DNA of 64,000 nucleotides, from positions 14,908,609-14,972,608 of the forward strand of contig CM041084.1 of assembly GCA_023079485.1 (NCBI GenBank). The letters are read 5' to 3'. The DNA is from Archilochus colubris. Taxonomy: Eukaryota; Chordata; Aves; Apodiformes; Trochilidae. The position numbers were made by a program, and so were the translations under genes. The notes under the pieces were generated by a model, which was given only the letters and a program-made list of their open reading frames with translations, made no database searches and was not told where the DNA came from. Of the stretch, positions 27,601 to 39,900 are shown one piece after another (positions within the stretch are counted from its first letter, which is position 1; the number at the start of each line of letters is the position of its first letter).

Positions 27601-30369
27601 TTAGATCAGAGATCAATGGTTCTTGAAGGCAGTGGAGGGAGCTGGATGTCTGCAAGTCATTAGCATTCAAAAATCCCGTTCAGGCTGCTGTAATGATTGA
27701 TCCATCCAACAATGCAGAGCTAGGGTAGAGCCAAAACTCTTTGCAATCTTATGTATTGCCTTGACTGATCCACAGAGCTCCATCTAAATTGCAGGTCAAG
27801 GGTACTTCCTGCCTCTCACATCTGGGTGCATAGCTTGTTAAAATCCCAAAATTATATAGAGGGAGACCTAGAGGCACTCTTTGACTGCTGTGGTTTCTGA
27901 AGAAAGGCAAAAGTATATTCTAGTATAAAAGTAAAAGAAAAATGTCTCTCTGTGCACTGGATGATAGGTCATGAGCACACCAAGGAGCATGTGTGCCTGG
28001 TCTAGATGTAGCCATCAAAGCCTGCAGCTGCTGAGGTCTTTAGATGTGGGTTCAGCCTTCTAAGTGAGACATCAAAATGTTAGTCTGCTACTCATACTTT
28101 TCCAGGACTAAATGGTCATGTGTGTCGTGTGTGTGTGATCACAAGAAGCAAAACACATTGACCCCTGCCAGTTTACTCTTGGAAAGTAAGTTATTTTCTT
28201 AACTGGTTCTTCTTTGGACGAGTTTTGCTACAGTGTTCAGTGGCCAAACCAGCAGGAAGGTGCTTCTAAGGGTCTGCATGGCCCTTTCTACAAATGGTGG
28301 CCAGTTCCACATGAATTCTGTGGCCTTCCACCCTTCAAATAGCATCTACTGTCCTGCTAATTTCTCTTGCTGAGAGACACTCACAATGTGATCTGAAATT
28401 TTAACTCACATCTCACATGCCTATTACTCTCTTGACAAATCAAATAAATTAATGGTGAAATGAAATCTTGTGCCATAAGTGGATGGGCCTTGTAAGGCTT
28501 AACTCAGCAACAATACATTGAGATGTCATTCAGGAAGGCATTGCCAGGATAGCAGGGGACTTTCTAATAGGATTTTTCTCACTCTTCACAGTTTCCTCCA
28601 ACAGTGGAGTAAGCATTTTATTGGTCTTGCTGACTCACACCTTTAATTAGGAAAGAGCAATATTTTCTGTTCTCTGAATAATATGCTTAAAGAAAATGTT
28701 ACAGGTACTCAAACGTATTAAAATATTTAACAAAATATTCCATAATTTAATGTCATATATATTTCTTGGCAGCACTGAACTCCAAGAGCCCGAAGCTGTA
28801 ATTGAACAATAAATTTAAACCGTGATTTCAGTCCATGTATTATAGATGTGTTTGGGGTCTTTACCAAGCTCCTTGCTGATACCATGTCATCAGAATTCCT
28901 GTTCTTCAAACAAACTCTCTCTGTGCATTTTTTTAGACATGTTTTAGTATTGCATCAGCAATGTCTGCAAATTTATATTTTACTGTAATTCTGAGGTCTT
29001 AACATATGGAAATTGAATAAAGCTATGATGCCCTTTCCTTCAAATCTGAGAAATGATCACTAAATTTATTTTTCTGACCTGAGAGATTTTTGGGTAGGTT
29101 ATTTTCTGACTTCTAACAAATACCTTAATACTTTATTCACATACAGAATTGGCCCTCTGCACAACTTTCTAGAACTTGGTATTTGCAACACTTACCTTTT
29201 TAACCCTGCAGAGATCTTTACCGCTTATAGAATCAGATTTGATCATTACAGATGCTCAGAAATGATTATTGAAAATACTATTCAGTAGCTATTCAGCAAG
29301 CTAAAAGAAGGCTCCTTTTCCTCTATCCTGCTATGTGTTAAGATCCAAATTCTGTCTCTGTGCTGGATCTATAGCCAAGTCAATCCAAACTGCCTCCATT
29401 CAATTTATGCAAAGTATGTCCTAACTCTGGGAAATACATTTGTTATTTTACAAACTTGTATGCTTAGGTCTGCATTCAATTGCTTGGCTCTGTGGTGGCA
29501 GGGCAATATGGCAATGGAACAAATTCAGTCTGCTTCTGCTTATGTTTTGGCTAGAGCTTCTCCTTGAGGTTTTGCAAGGGCCTCAAGAGAAACTGCTCTG
29601 CAAAACATCATCTGTGCCCATGCCCTCCATGGCACATGAAAACTGACCAAAAAAAAAAAGTGCCAAGCAATGAAGGTTTCCATGTTCACATTTGGGGAAA
29701 AAATACAGCTACTGCTATTTTTTACTGAGGGATCTGGGAGAGCTCTGCTCCAAAACCAGTCCCTTGAGGTTGACCATCTGTTGTTACTGAACTTGCTCCA
29801 AACCCCCTGTTCCTGAGCATGACTGTCGAGAAACTTGTGGTAAGATAGTCCTTGCAGCCTGGATGCCTGATTTCCTGGTGCCCAGCCCGTGAGTGGGGAC
29901 AGGTGACAGTCCAGCTTGTGTAGCCAGTAATGGCTGGAAGGTACCTGCCAGCACGAGGGGATCTGGTGGCCATACCTGTTGTGTGTTTGAGGCTGTGATT
30001 CACAGGAGGTTTTTATGAAGGTGCTGCTGAGGGGTGCCTGTTCACTCAGGAGCAGTGTGTCATATGTTACCTCTTCTTGATTTTCCTGTGCAATGTGAAT
30101 TTTGACCCAGAAAAGGACTGATATTTGATGTCTATCTGCTGTATGTTCCATAATTTAAGGGTGGTTTTGTCAATCAGAATTAGATAACCCCTGTGCTAGG
30201 ATGATCTGACAGAGCAAATTCCTTAGTTCATGCTTAGTTTGAACCTTTTGTTCCCAAGTGAATGAGCTAATTTTTGGTAATATAGGATTTCATATCTTCC
30301 CTTTACTTAGCCCCAAGGGTCATTTACTTCTTTTTGTATAGTATTCTGCTACTCCTCTGTACTCATGCT
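9666..30369. other. long unique non-coding stretch
   Basis: About 20 kb without a recognisable gene or transposon. GC-richer patches lie near 13.7-14.0, 17.7-18.1, 22.7-22.8 and 23.6-24.2 kb and hold chance open frames up to about 150 codons that look like no known family. Several GT-AG pairs bound short open segments, for example on the minus strand 17150-17204, 19729-19782 and 21413-21471. They are too short to separate from chance. Low-complexity patches include a C10 run at 23077-23086 and an AT-rich tract near 20500-20560. Confidence 0.6.
18889..18911. repeat. perfect 23-nt palindrome (11-bp arms, 1-nt centre)
   Basis: The arms AGTAGATTACT and AGTAATCTACT are exact reverse complements around a single G at 18900. 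The DNA could form a short cruciform or bind a symmetric protein dimer. No flanking gene or repeat explains it. A perfect 11-bp arm with a 1-nt centre is unusual in a window this size. Confidence 0.85.
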
Positions 30370-31310
30370 GTTCCTTAATGTTAGGTCACCAGCTAATTTA
30401 TCAACACAGTTTTAATGGTTTTGACAAGGTCATTATCAAAATATTAAGGCTTTGGAGTCTTGCCTAGTAACCTCCCTCCAGCCACATAGTTCTTGCAGGA
30501 TTACTCATTGCCTCCCTTTCCTTCCATGCTCCTACTGCAAGCCAGTTTCTTACTCACCTTTCATTTTTCTAACTGACCCCAGCTTTTCCACTTTAAAGAA
30601 AGGATTTCTATATGACTGATAGCAAAAATCCTACTGAAGTCCAGTGAGTTTTACTAAAACATTTTCTTTATTAGATGTATTTAATGTCTTATCAAAGGCA
30701 ATCTGGCAGAAGCTACCTCAAAATTACTCCTGTTGTGTTTTATAACATTTTCCCTACACATTCATGTCTTTAATTACTATTTTCTTCAGAATCTGTTTTA
30801 AAAACCTGAGTACTTCTGGGACACAATAATGCGTCTAGACTTGATCTGAGCACTTTGTTTTCTTTCTGAAGCACCCGACTTGCCATTTTTTGTGCCAGTT
30901 TTTTTCAGAATGCTGAGATGAGATCATCTAGTTCTCTGAATCAAGTGCATCAAACTCCTTAAGTTTTCTTTCCACCATGATTTCCAGCTCTTGTTCCCAC
31001 TGTCTGTCTTTTTCTCTCATGATTAAGCTTGTCACCCTTGAGAGAAATTGAGAAAAAGTCTGGATCCATAGTGCCTCACTGCTATTTCCCCTTTGGTTTA
31101 TTCTGCTAAAGAACTTTTTGTCTTGTGCCTCAAGCTTTGTGAGATCAATCTCACTTTTCCTTTGGCAGTACTCAGATGGGTTCTGTTCCTCTCTTTTTGC
31201 ATATTAGTCCTCTTTGTGCAGATTTGTTGTCTTTCTAAAGGCTCTCACTACAGTCTGGGCTCACATTTTACCCTGTCTGTGAGTTCTAATCCAATGTTCT
31301 AACATGCTTG
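30370..31310 (-). mobile_element. ancient CR1 LINE fragment (ORF2 region), minus strand
   Basis: The plus strand reads as the reverse complement of a very old CR1 ORF2. Landmarks in order are AGCCAGTTTCTTACTCACCTT (about 30541-30561), CTACTGAAGTCCAG (about 30632) and ATCAAAGGCAATCTGGCAGA (about 30692), followed by the weaker match of the upstream ORF2 region to about 31310. Spacing and order match the CR1 reverse-transcriptase region of archosaur and turtle genomes as I know it. The coding frame is destroyed throughout and no 3' terminus is visible, so this is an internal relic. Both ends are approximate. Divergence suggests insertion long before the other copies here. Confidence 0.65.
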
Positions 31311-33586
31311 TCCTCAAAGTATTTCCATCTCCTGCGTGTTCAGGATGCAACCTGAAAGCCCAGCCTGCTGAACTGCTGGTGGATGTGGGATGCAGTTGCA
31401 GCTGACAGTGGTCTGTGTTTCAGCTCTGCTGAATACCCTCATTTCTCTGTCAGGGCTGCAGACTGCAGGCTGGAGGATCGTGGGCAATAGCTGGAGAATG
31501 AGGCAATTGCTGCAGGTACCTGCTGGAGAAATCAGCCCTTGCTGTGACCCTGTGTCCCTGGTGCACATGCACTAGCCCAGTCAGTCCTTTGCTTTGAAAT
31601 TAATGCAGAAGCCCTGGCAGAGTATTTCTCCAGCCATTGGTGTTCTGTATTTAGACATGACAGATTGTGAGAACTGGGCAGAGAACACAAGGTTCACCTA
31701 GCTGTGGGCATGAGACACAGAACAGCCATGAACCAGGCTTTATCTACAAGGTTTATTGCTGATGGTCACCTGAAGGTTCCTGACAGGCAAAACACCAGGA
31801 GTTCATGCCAAACCACCACGCCATAGGCTGCAGGCCAAAGCTCAGCAATGCCTCCAGTGGAGCTCAGAATGAAGAGAAAATTTATGGACTGGTGCCATTT
31901 TTGATGTATGTAAAAGTAATCCTGAGATTCTTACTCCTGCTTTGGACATCCCAAGGCCTGTGATAGGAGCAGGAGACTGGAGAGATTGTAAATACATTCT
32001 CAATACCTCTTTTTCTTAAAAATCATCCCCAGTTTAGGACAGGATATAGAGCTTTTCCCACTAAATAACTCCCTTTTTGAATGAAGTCTCGGGGAGATTA
32101 AAGATGAGTTTCCCCCAGGAAAGCAGCACAAGCTATCCTAGTGGTGTGATGGATACGAGCATTTCCTGGAATTTTGTTTCAATATTTGAGTCATTGGTGC
32201 CACAGCTGAGGGCTGGGATCACTTTAATTCTGGGGTTTTGGTCTGTCTCGGTGTCTAGCAGTGCATGGTAAATGAGTGGCAGAGGGAGGCTGGCTCTGCT
32301 TTGGTGGTGCTAGGCACCTGGCACTGTGCTGGGCTCTGCAGTCAGCACCTGCCATTCCCTCACTGCAGCCCATGTTAGTTTAGACATGAAAAATGGTTTC
32401 CCATTGAAGGAGGGATACTTGAGCACACAGGAACTTTTGCAGAATCACTGGTTGTGTCACATGGCAGACGCACAGCTTTACTAGGCCTTTACTAGAGCTT
32501 CATGCTGTCAGGTCATCCTTGTGCTGCAGAGAGGATGTGTTGTAGGTGCTGGCTGGTGTGCTCTGCTCCTGCACTATCAGTCCCAGTTGCTGTGTCCTGA
32601 GTTTGCACATGCACAAAAGAGCCACACCTGAACGAAGAAGAAAATTCATATGCATGGAGCAAGGCAAAAAATTCCCAAGAATGAGGCTTAGATACTTTCT
32701 GATAAGTGACTCTTGAGAAAGCAAAACTACTGTATCAGTGCAGCCCTGCAGAGGTCTTTCTGTTAGTGATCACTGTGGTGGCAATATGTGGGGAAACTTC
32801 TGTTCTGTAGACAACACACTTGTGTTTCAAGATCAAGCACTTCAGAGACATTCAGGTACACCATAAAACTAGAAGTATTTATAATCTGTAGACCAATGTA
32901 CAGTACAGAGATCTCATTAAAGCAATAGAAGGTGAAGCCCCAAATGATAAGAACTGGCACAGAGTTAGTGGGGCCACGCTGACCTATCCCAGGTCATGAT
33001 TTGACATTAAAAACTAAAACGGATGATTGTATCTATACCTGGGAACCATGAAGAACTGAACACTTCTTTCTTTGTATCTTTTTTTTTTTTTGGGGGGTGG
33101 GGAAAGGCATCTTTCTACAAATTCAGTATTGCCAGGAGGAATAAAAAGTACAGTGTGCCATACTTTACCAGGAAAATCTTACACTGTGCCCTTTAAAATG
33201 TTTCCATGTCTTCTGTGATCTTTGGATGCATATTGATTGACAGGATAGTTCTCAGTCCATTTCTGCTCTGATGGAAAGTTAGTTGGTTGGTTGGTTTTGT
33301 TTTTTGTTGTTTTTTTTCTTTATTAAAGCATCTGTATTTTATTTCAGCAAATGAAACTTTATGTGTGGCATTGGTATGTTTTGATTACAGAATCATTTTT
33401 GTAACAGTGGAAAATCTGAGATTTTTTAATCTGAAAAAAAAACAACTAACAAAATCTCTTTTTATATAAGAGAGAAAACTTAACCCCACAGCAGTGTCTT
33501 AATAAAGTAGCAGCAGGAAATTCCATGACAGTTTCTCTGAGAGGGAGAAGTGAAAAAAAATCCAGTTGCATAAAGCTGTTTTGCTG
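31311..33586. other. non-coding stretch between CR1 relic and candidate gene end
   Basis: No gene or clear repeat. At about 33079-33103 a T13 run passes directly into a G-rich tract (G6, T, G4), and at about 33281-33297 there is a short TTGG-type tandem followed by T-rich sequence. If the candidate exon at 33791-33955 is real, this lies downstream of that gene. Confidence 0.5.
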
Positions 33587-33592
33587 TTTATT
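33587..33592 (-). terminator. AATAAA poly(A) signal downstream of candidate last exon
   Basis: The minus strand carries AATAAA here, about 200 nt past the TAA of the candidate terminal exon at 33791-33955. This is a plausible 3' UTR length. The match is exact but the motif is common in AT-rich DNA, so the call depends on the exon model. Confidence 0.25.
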
Positions 33593-33790
33593 AGGTTATT
33601 ATTTCTTTGTCTAGTGCAATACCAGGCCCTGTTTGATAACAAATACAGACTGATATCTGTGAAGATGACAGTGTAAATTCTCTGAAATAAAAACCAAATA
33701 AAATTCTTTAGTTATTCAGAGCCATTGGACTAGAACGTGATAGTACAGAATATTACATTCTATCACAATTTATCAACCTTTTAAGCAAAT

Positions 33791-33955
33791 TTATTGTTCT
33801 GTTAATGGAAAAAAAAGCAAGTCCTCTGCTTGTCTTATTTGATCATACACTGCATTCTTTAATGCCAAGCGCATCGCTGTGAGTGCCTGTAATTTGCCAT
33901 CATCCCTGAAGATGTTCTTGAAAATGAGATGTTTCATCTCAGTGGTCATACCCAG
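33791..33955 (-). CDS. candidate terminal coding exon, unknown small gene (model 1, exon 3)
   Basis: The product is not recognised. A 165-bp minus-strand segment, exactly 55 codons including TAA at 33793-33791, follows an acceptor ATGTCAG (33962-33956) preceded by a T-rich tract. It would give residues 44-97 of a 97-residue protein. The central part looks like amphipathic helix with regular hydrophobics and charges: KHLIFKNIFRDDGK followed by LQALTAMRLALKNAVYDQ. The codons GCG and CGC keep CpG in a CpG-poor stretch, which hints at constraint. No good GT donor lies after the helical part, so a terminal exon is the natural reading. Entry phase 0 matches the exit phase of the candidate at 42820-42926. 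It could be a chance frame or a conserved non-coding element. Confidence 0.35.
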   Translation of the reverse strand: MGMTTEMKHLIFKNIFRDDGKLQALTAMRLALKNAVYDQIRQAEDLLFFPLTEQ

Positions 33956-36900
33956 CTGACATTTTTAAAATAAATAAATTATCAGGTCTGCAGTGCTGCT
34001 GTCAAGATTTAAGAAGAATTTACATAGAATGCTATGCTTCTGTGGGAATTGTCAAATCTTAATCTTCCAGGGAGCTACAAAACTATTATTAACATATCTC
34101 TAGGTAATGTTGTTTAGTGTTAATACTCAGTGGAATATACTTTTCATTAAAATATGAAAGCAGTCCAAGTATGTTTTACCCTCAAGCATAATACTAGCTA
34201 TACAGTTTCTTGGGATGGCTGCAATATAGAAATGAGTCCAGTCTTACTTCAGATGACTATTGTGTCACTGTAGAAAATTTGGATTCTTTTCTGCATCTCA
34301 AGATGAGTCAAGATGGGTGGAAAAAACCTGGCAAAGGAAGCCAATAAAAATTATTATTAAAGCCAGAATTTTCAAAGCACTGCAGTCTTCCTTGTGTTGT
34401 GCTGTGCAGCTCTTCTGCTCTCCATGGCACATTTCATCTGACCTAGAGTTGCTCATGAATACATCCTGTTTGGTGAAGGTTTAGTTCAGCCTCATCAGAT
34501 GAATGAGCTCTAAGTGTATAAATATGAAGCTCAAGTTGGTCCTGGGACATGGGAGGGTGATTCCCACTGTGAGAAGAGCAGGGACCATACTTGGCAGAGC
34601 ATGAACACACTCCAGGGCTGGGTCCCTGCAGCTCCCTCCACCAGGTGGCTAAGCAGAAAGACTGAACAGGTTGTTGAAGCCATCCAGGTATCCTTTAGAA
34701 GATGGAATCCCTACTTCATGTATCCACAAGAAGAAATGCAGACAGTCTCATATTAAAAAATACAGTAAATAAGTGAAGAATCAATTGAGTGTGTTTGCAG
34801 CAAAAGCAGATCTGAAATAATAACAGTAATTAAAAAAAACAAAAAAGCAAAGAAAAATTGAAAGAAAATGTGGAGTTTTTTCAGTTTGTTGGCAACAGGT
34901 TGCCTTCAAGAGATCCAGTGAATTCATTTGGGAAGTGAACACCACTTACTACCATGTGTATAGGAAAGTGAAAAATTACAATATAATGACACTCTAAATT
35001 ATAAAAGCTTCTTCCTAGCTCAGAGTTTTATCAGTGCAAAACTTATGTGTGTGAATTCACTCTAAGCAAAAATAACAAATGAGAGTAAATAGTTCATTTG
35101 CCCCTGTACAGAACTGCTGGGTTCAATCAAAATACTGTTTTAGGAAAAGGGATGGTTGAAATGTACGTTTATGATGTGATTGGAGAGACAGCAGAAAATA
35201 AAAGGTAGGCAGGGTGCAGAGGAGATAGCAAGGAGTGTTTAATGTCTCAGGATGGTTCATGGGCAGCCCTGCAGAAGACGAAAGGTGATGCCAGTAAACA
35301 AAATGCTGAGTAGATTTAACAGGAGACTCATTGCTGAGCTCTAAAAGCACCATAACCAGTCAGAAAATAAGGCCTGGGGTGATGGAGAAACGGAAATGAC
35401 AAAATCTTTGTAGGAAGAGAAATTATGCAGAGAAAGATGATTTTGAGTGTGCTGAAACTATTCATGAGTTCAGCAGCTTTGGATGCAAGAAGAAGCCAGA
35501 AGAGGAGGTGCCATTTTCATTTCATTCTCCTTTCCTGTTTTATCTTCTACCTCATCTTTGACTTTTTCTGGAACATGGGAGACTGATCTCTAAATCTTCT
35601 CTTTTGAAAGGACCAGTCCTCACAGAAATATCAAAAAATATGGCTGGAAAGTACTCAGGGAATTTCAAATTCTTGCATTGGAAAGTCAATGGGACTGAGG
35701 CCTCAATTGTGCGTCCTCCCACACTGCCTCTGTGATGACTGAAAACTTTTGTACAAAGCAGAACTGTTTCCATACCACAGGAGGTTACTGGCCACAAGGT
35801 AGGAGACCTCATTCACAGTCCTCATTTAGATCAGGCCATGATCTGAGCTGATGCAAATCTTCCTCCTGTCCTGTGACCCCTCTGCTCCCAGGTAATGGCT
35901 GAGACAGGATGGTCTCACCACCTCAAGTTACTTCTTTCATTCTGCACAAAACAGTGAGAGGACATCCTAGTGCCCATCACCTTCCAGCAAGACCTTATTT
36001 GTGCATGGCTGGGAATGGTGCAAGAGATATTATTTGTCTTTCTAAAAATGCACATGGGAGGTTTATGTAACTAAGTAATAAATTCAGTCAGAAAGAGAAC
36101 TAGGATGGCCAAGGTGACTGCTCTGAGAAAAGTCCAACCAGAAGTGACTGGACATGCCTGGAGGGAGCACCTGAGGCCCAGGGTCAGGATAGCTCTGGGT
36201 CTGCTGTACCAGAGACAGCTGGGGCACTGCAGCTTTTCAATTTCTGACACTTTAGTGCTGTTGGGCATTTTTCTATGGAGTGGGAACTCAGAACCCAGGT
36301 GGACATCAGAACTGCCCAATGATTGCCTTGGCAGTGGGGGTCTGATAAGAAACTGCTTTACATTGCATGGGAAAAAAGTGAGGGAAAGGGAAGAAGGCCC
36401 ATTTCTGCAGCAAAGAAAAAAATAGGGCTTTTTTGTCTGAGGGCTGACTTATGCCCCAGCCTCTCAAAGGTTCAGTTTCTCATGCAGACTGGTTTTCATC
36501 ACAGTCTTTGGGAAGATCATTATCTTCAGATCTTGATCAATGTGTTTCTGAAACTAGCCTGAAAGACAAATTAAATATTTGAGAGAAAGAAAATACCAGA
36601 CTTCCTTTTTCCTTATTTTTTCTCTACTGCTCTGAGTGAACACTTGCAGCTTTTCATTTTAAATCTCACAGCCTACAGCATGAAGCAATAGCTCATTCAT
36701 TACAAGTAACTGTTTCTGTAACTGGGTTAATAATAGTCTTCATATCTAAGTATAGTAGTGAAGCTGGTAGAGTTAAAGTTTCCACAGAGCTTTTGTTTTC
36801 TTCAGTTTGCCATAACATTTCCAGTGAAGTAATTCATGAAAATGACTATGCCACAGCAGCTTGTGAATAATACCCAATGAATTATTATAGCAAGATTTAT

Positions 36901-39900
36901 TTAAACTATGGAGAACATTTGTAGTAAAATAGTTATTTGTAAATTATCTTTAAAAAGTATTGTTGAAAGACCTCACTTCAAAGCTATGCTGTTTTCTGTT
37001 CTGCAGTCAGTTCCAAGAGCTGACCAGTTTACAGTAGTATCTGAAAGTACATTGGGATAAAAAAGCTGAGAGAAGCTTCCCTCATATGAAGCATACACAA
37101 GAGCTACCAACACAAGTTGAAGTGCTCAATATGGAGCCCACACGTAAAAGAGAAGGTAAAGATAATTTTTTTAATCTAACACGTCAGTGTGAAGAAAATT
37201 GAGAAAATCATTCGGATAGTAAAGGACAAGGATCTTTATAATTCGATTAGGACATATTAGTGTGAAATACATAAAAATAAATTACACTTCTCCTAAACTC
37301 CTAGAATTCTTTCAGTTAAAAAATTAGTACATTAAGGCAAGATGATGGATATAATTTATTTAGAGTGCTGAAAAGCTTTCAATAGCATTCTGCCCATGAG
37401 ACTATGAAAGAAGTCTGGTAACAAGAAGGTGAGTTAAAATCTTGTCCTGTATTAACAACTGCTGAAGAGACAAGCTGGCAGTGGGAAAAAATATCTGAAG
37501 CCTGGGGCTGAAAAATATTAAGAGTGACGTGCCCTAAAGATGTATATATAGGCTATTTTTATCTATACATGTGCAGGTGACTATGTTATACAAATATTAC
37601 ATTCATTTTCTTCAGTTCCTACAAGGATCTGTTTACAATAGATGGGAGACAAACAGGGAATTGAAAGTAAGGAAGGTACTCATTAGGTATTTAAGAGATA
37701 TTTACAATTATTTCCTATGTCTTAAGGCTGCAACCATAGTTTCAGTGGATTTGTGAAATACTGCATTTCCTACTAACACTAAGAATTAGATGAACAATGA
37801 AATGTCAAAACGTGCTGCTGATCAGAAAGAAAAAGCTGAAAAGGATTGCTTGAAACACCAGACAACTCTAATACCACCAGCAGTTGTCCTAACATGATGG
37901 CAGATGAACTTGAACTAAAAGGTAATGCATTTGAAAGAAATAATTTAAACTACTCTGACACACTGATGGCTTCTGAATTAACTGTAATCTCTGGGGAAAA
38001 GAACTGAGCATTACAGCGAATAGCTCAGTGAAGATACTAAGCAGCAGCAGCAAAAAAATGTGCCTGAGATCCTGAAGAGGGGGATGCATTAAGAAAAAAA
38101 TAAGACACAACTACCCTGTTATGCAGATCTGGCTGCACGTGTGGCCACATGTGCACACAGAGGGGTGGCTCAGCAGCCTCCTTACTGCATGTGACTTCAG
38201 ATACCACATGTAGAATGTAAGCTTGGCAAAAGAGCATCTGAATAATTCACATTTCCCCAGTGAGTAAATGGGCTGAGGATGATGAAGTTGGTCACTTGAA
38301 TCTAGGAGCCAGCCAGTCTCCCTGGCAATGGACCAAAATTTGGGAGCCTGAAAAGATTTGGATTGCCATAAGGGGTGCTTGAGCTCTCAGACTCTTCATT
38401 AGCATTGGCCCTGGTGCTCCCTTTCAGGATATTTCCAATTTCTTCTGCCAAAGTTTCCCACTCTGTTGTTTTCCAATCAGGATCATGGTCTGTCTTGTTT
38501 CTTACATTAATTAATTATTGACATACATGTGAGAAAGTGGAACTATGTTCGCCCGGGCTCATGAAGGAACCATGCAAGGAAGGGCTGAGGGAGTGAGCTG
38601 GAGGAGACAAGTGTCAGTGAGGAATAAGGAGCAGAGAGGAGGCAGGAGATGGAAGAGCTATGTGGTAAACTCCATGCAGGCTGGACCAGCCTCTCAGACA
38701 ACCTCATTTCAGTGAAGATTTTCTCTGTCTCCAGGTCTGTGGTGCACAAACATCCCTTACACATCGTTTTACGGTTAACTCCTTTTTAAGATAAATAAGC
38801 TCTTAACTCCATAGCTTAGTTGAAGTTTCTCTGGCTTTGACACAACAAGATATCCTCTGCAAAATGCAAACTGAAGCATGGTTATCTTTGCAACCAGAAG
38901 GGCTAAATACTTCATTAGCTTTTTAAATGAAAGCTTAGGTTCTGGAGAACACAGTAAAATCTGTGGGAAGGACATAATTCCTCCCACATTTTCATGAGCA
39001 CAGAGGATCAACATCTTTGCCAGTCAGATACTCATGTTCTGCCTGTCCCAGAAAACAAGGAAAAGGGGATGCTTGCATTTACAAGGCGACACATTTAAAG
39101 CAGGTAAAGAGAACCATGGATAAGTAAGGTAGAGCAAACCTGTAGAATTCACTGATGAAAGTTTTTACTGGAATCTGCAGGATTAGAAAGGCACCAGACA
39201 TTTATGCAAAGACGTTTGCATCCGCACTTGTTACAGCTTTGTAACTTCCCTTGGAAGCAGCACAGGGCTGGTCTGGCCTGGTCTGGTGGGTTGGATTCAA
39301 TTAAAACTGAGAGGGGGGAGAAGGGGAAGGGGAGGGGGCACTAGGACATATAATCTGCTGTGTGACCCTCCTCATTTATTATGAAGCTCATCCCAATTTT
39401 GTTTGTTGTGGAGTTTCTCAGTGGCTGTAATACTGTGTGAAAATCAGTTTCAAGTTAAAGAAAGAAGTGAACTGATTTTTTTCATAGCTGTAGAAATTAG
39501 GTTAAAAATATGACTCCCAAAGCCTCAGCAAAACAAAGAGAAACTTTGGTCAAATATGCACTTGTTTGGTTTTGATAGGTCATATGTGAGTGGTTGGTGT
39601 CAGCAATATTCAGAATAACTCCGGCACCGATGAGAGCTGTGAGGAGTGTTTTAACAGCAATAATAAAAATATCTGAATAGCAGGGAAAAAGTAGTCATTG
39701 GCCAAGTTATCATAATAAGAACATGATTATGTCAAGGTTGTGAGCTCCTCTCTTCAAGAACTGTCACATAGGAATAATCCATATGTGTTTTTTCAATACT
39801 GGTGTAAATGACAGGAGGCTGGTGGAAGCAGTGTGGTAGATTAGAAGGCCCTATGTCTCCATGGGTTGTCCACAAGGATATCTGAGATCTTTGAAATCTG

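Noticed and set aside
29540..30151. 203-codon minus-strand open frame
   Set aside because: It shows no domain, no repeats and no good splice or promoter context. The peptide is rich in Ser, His, Gln and Trp as expected of a chance frame.
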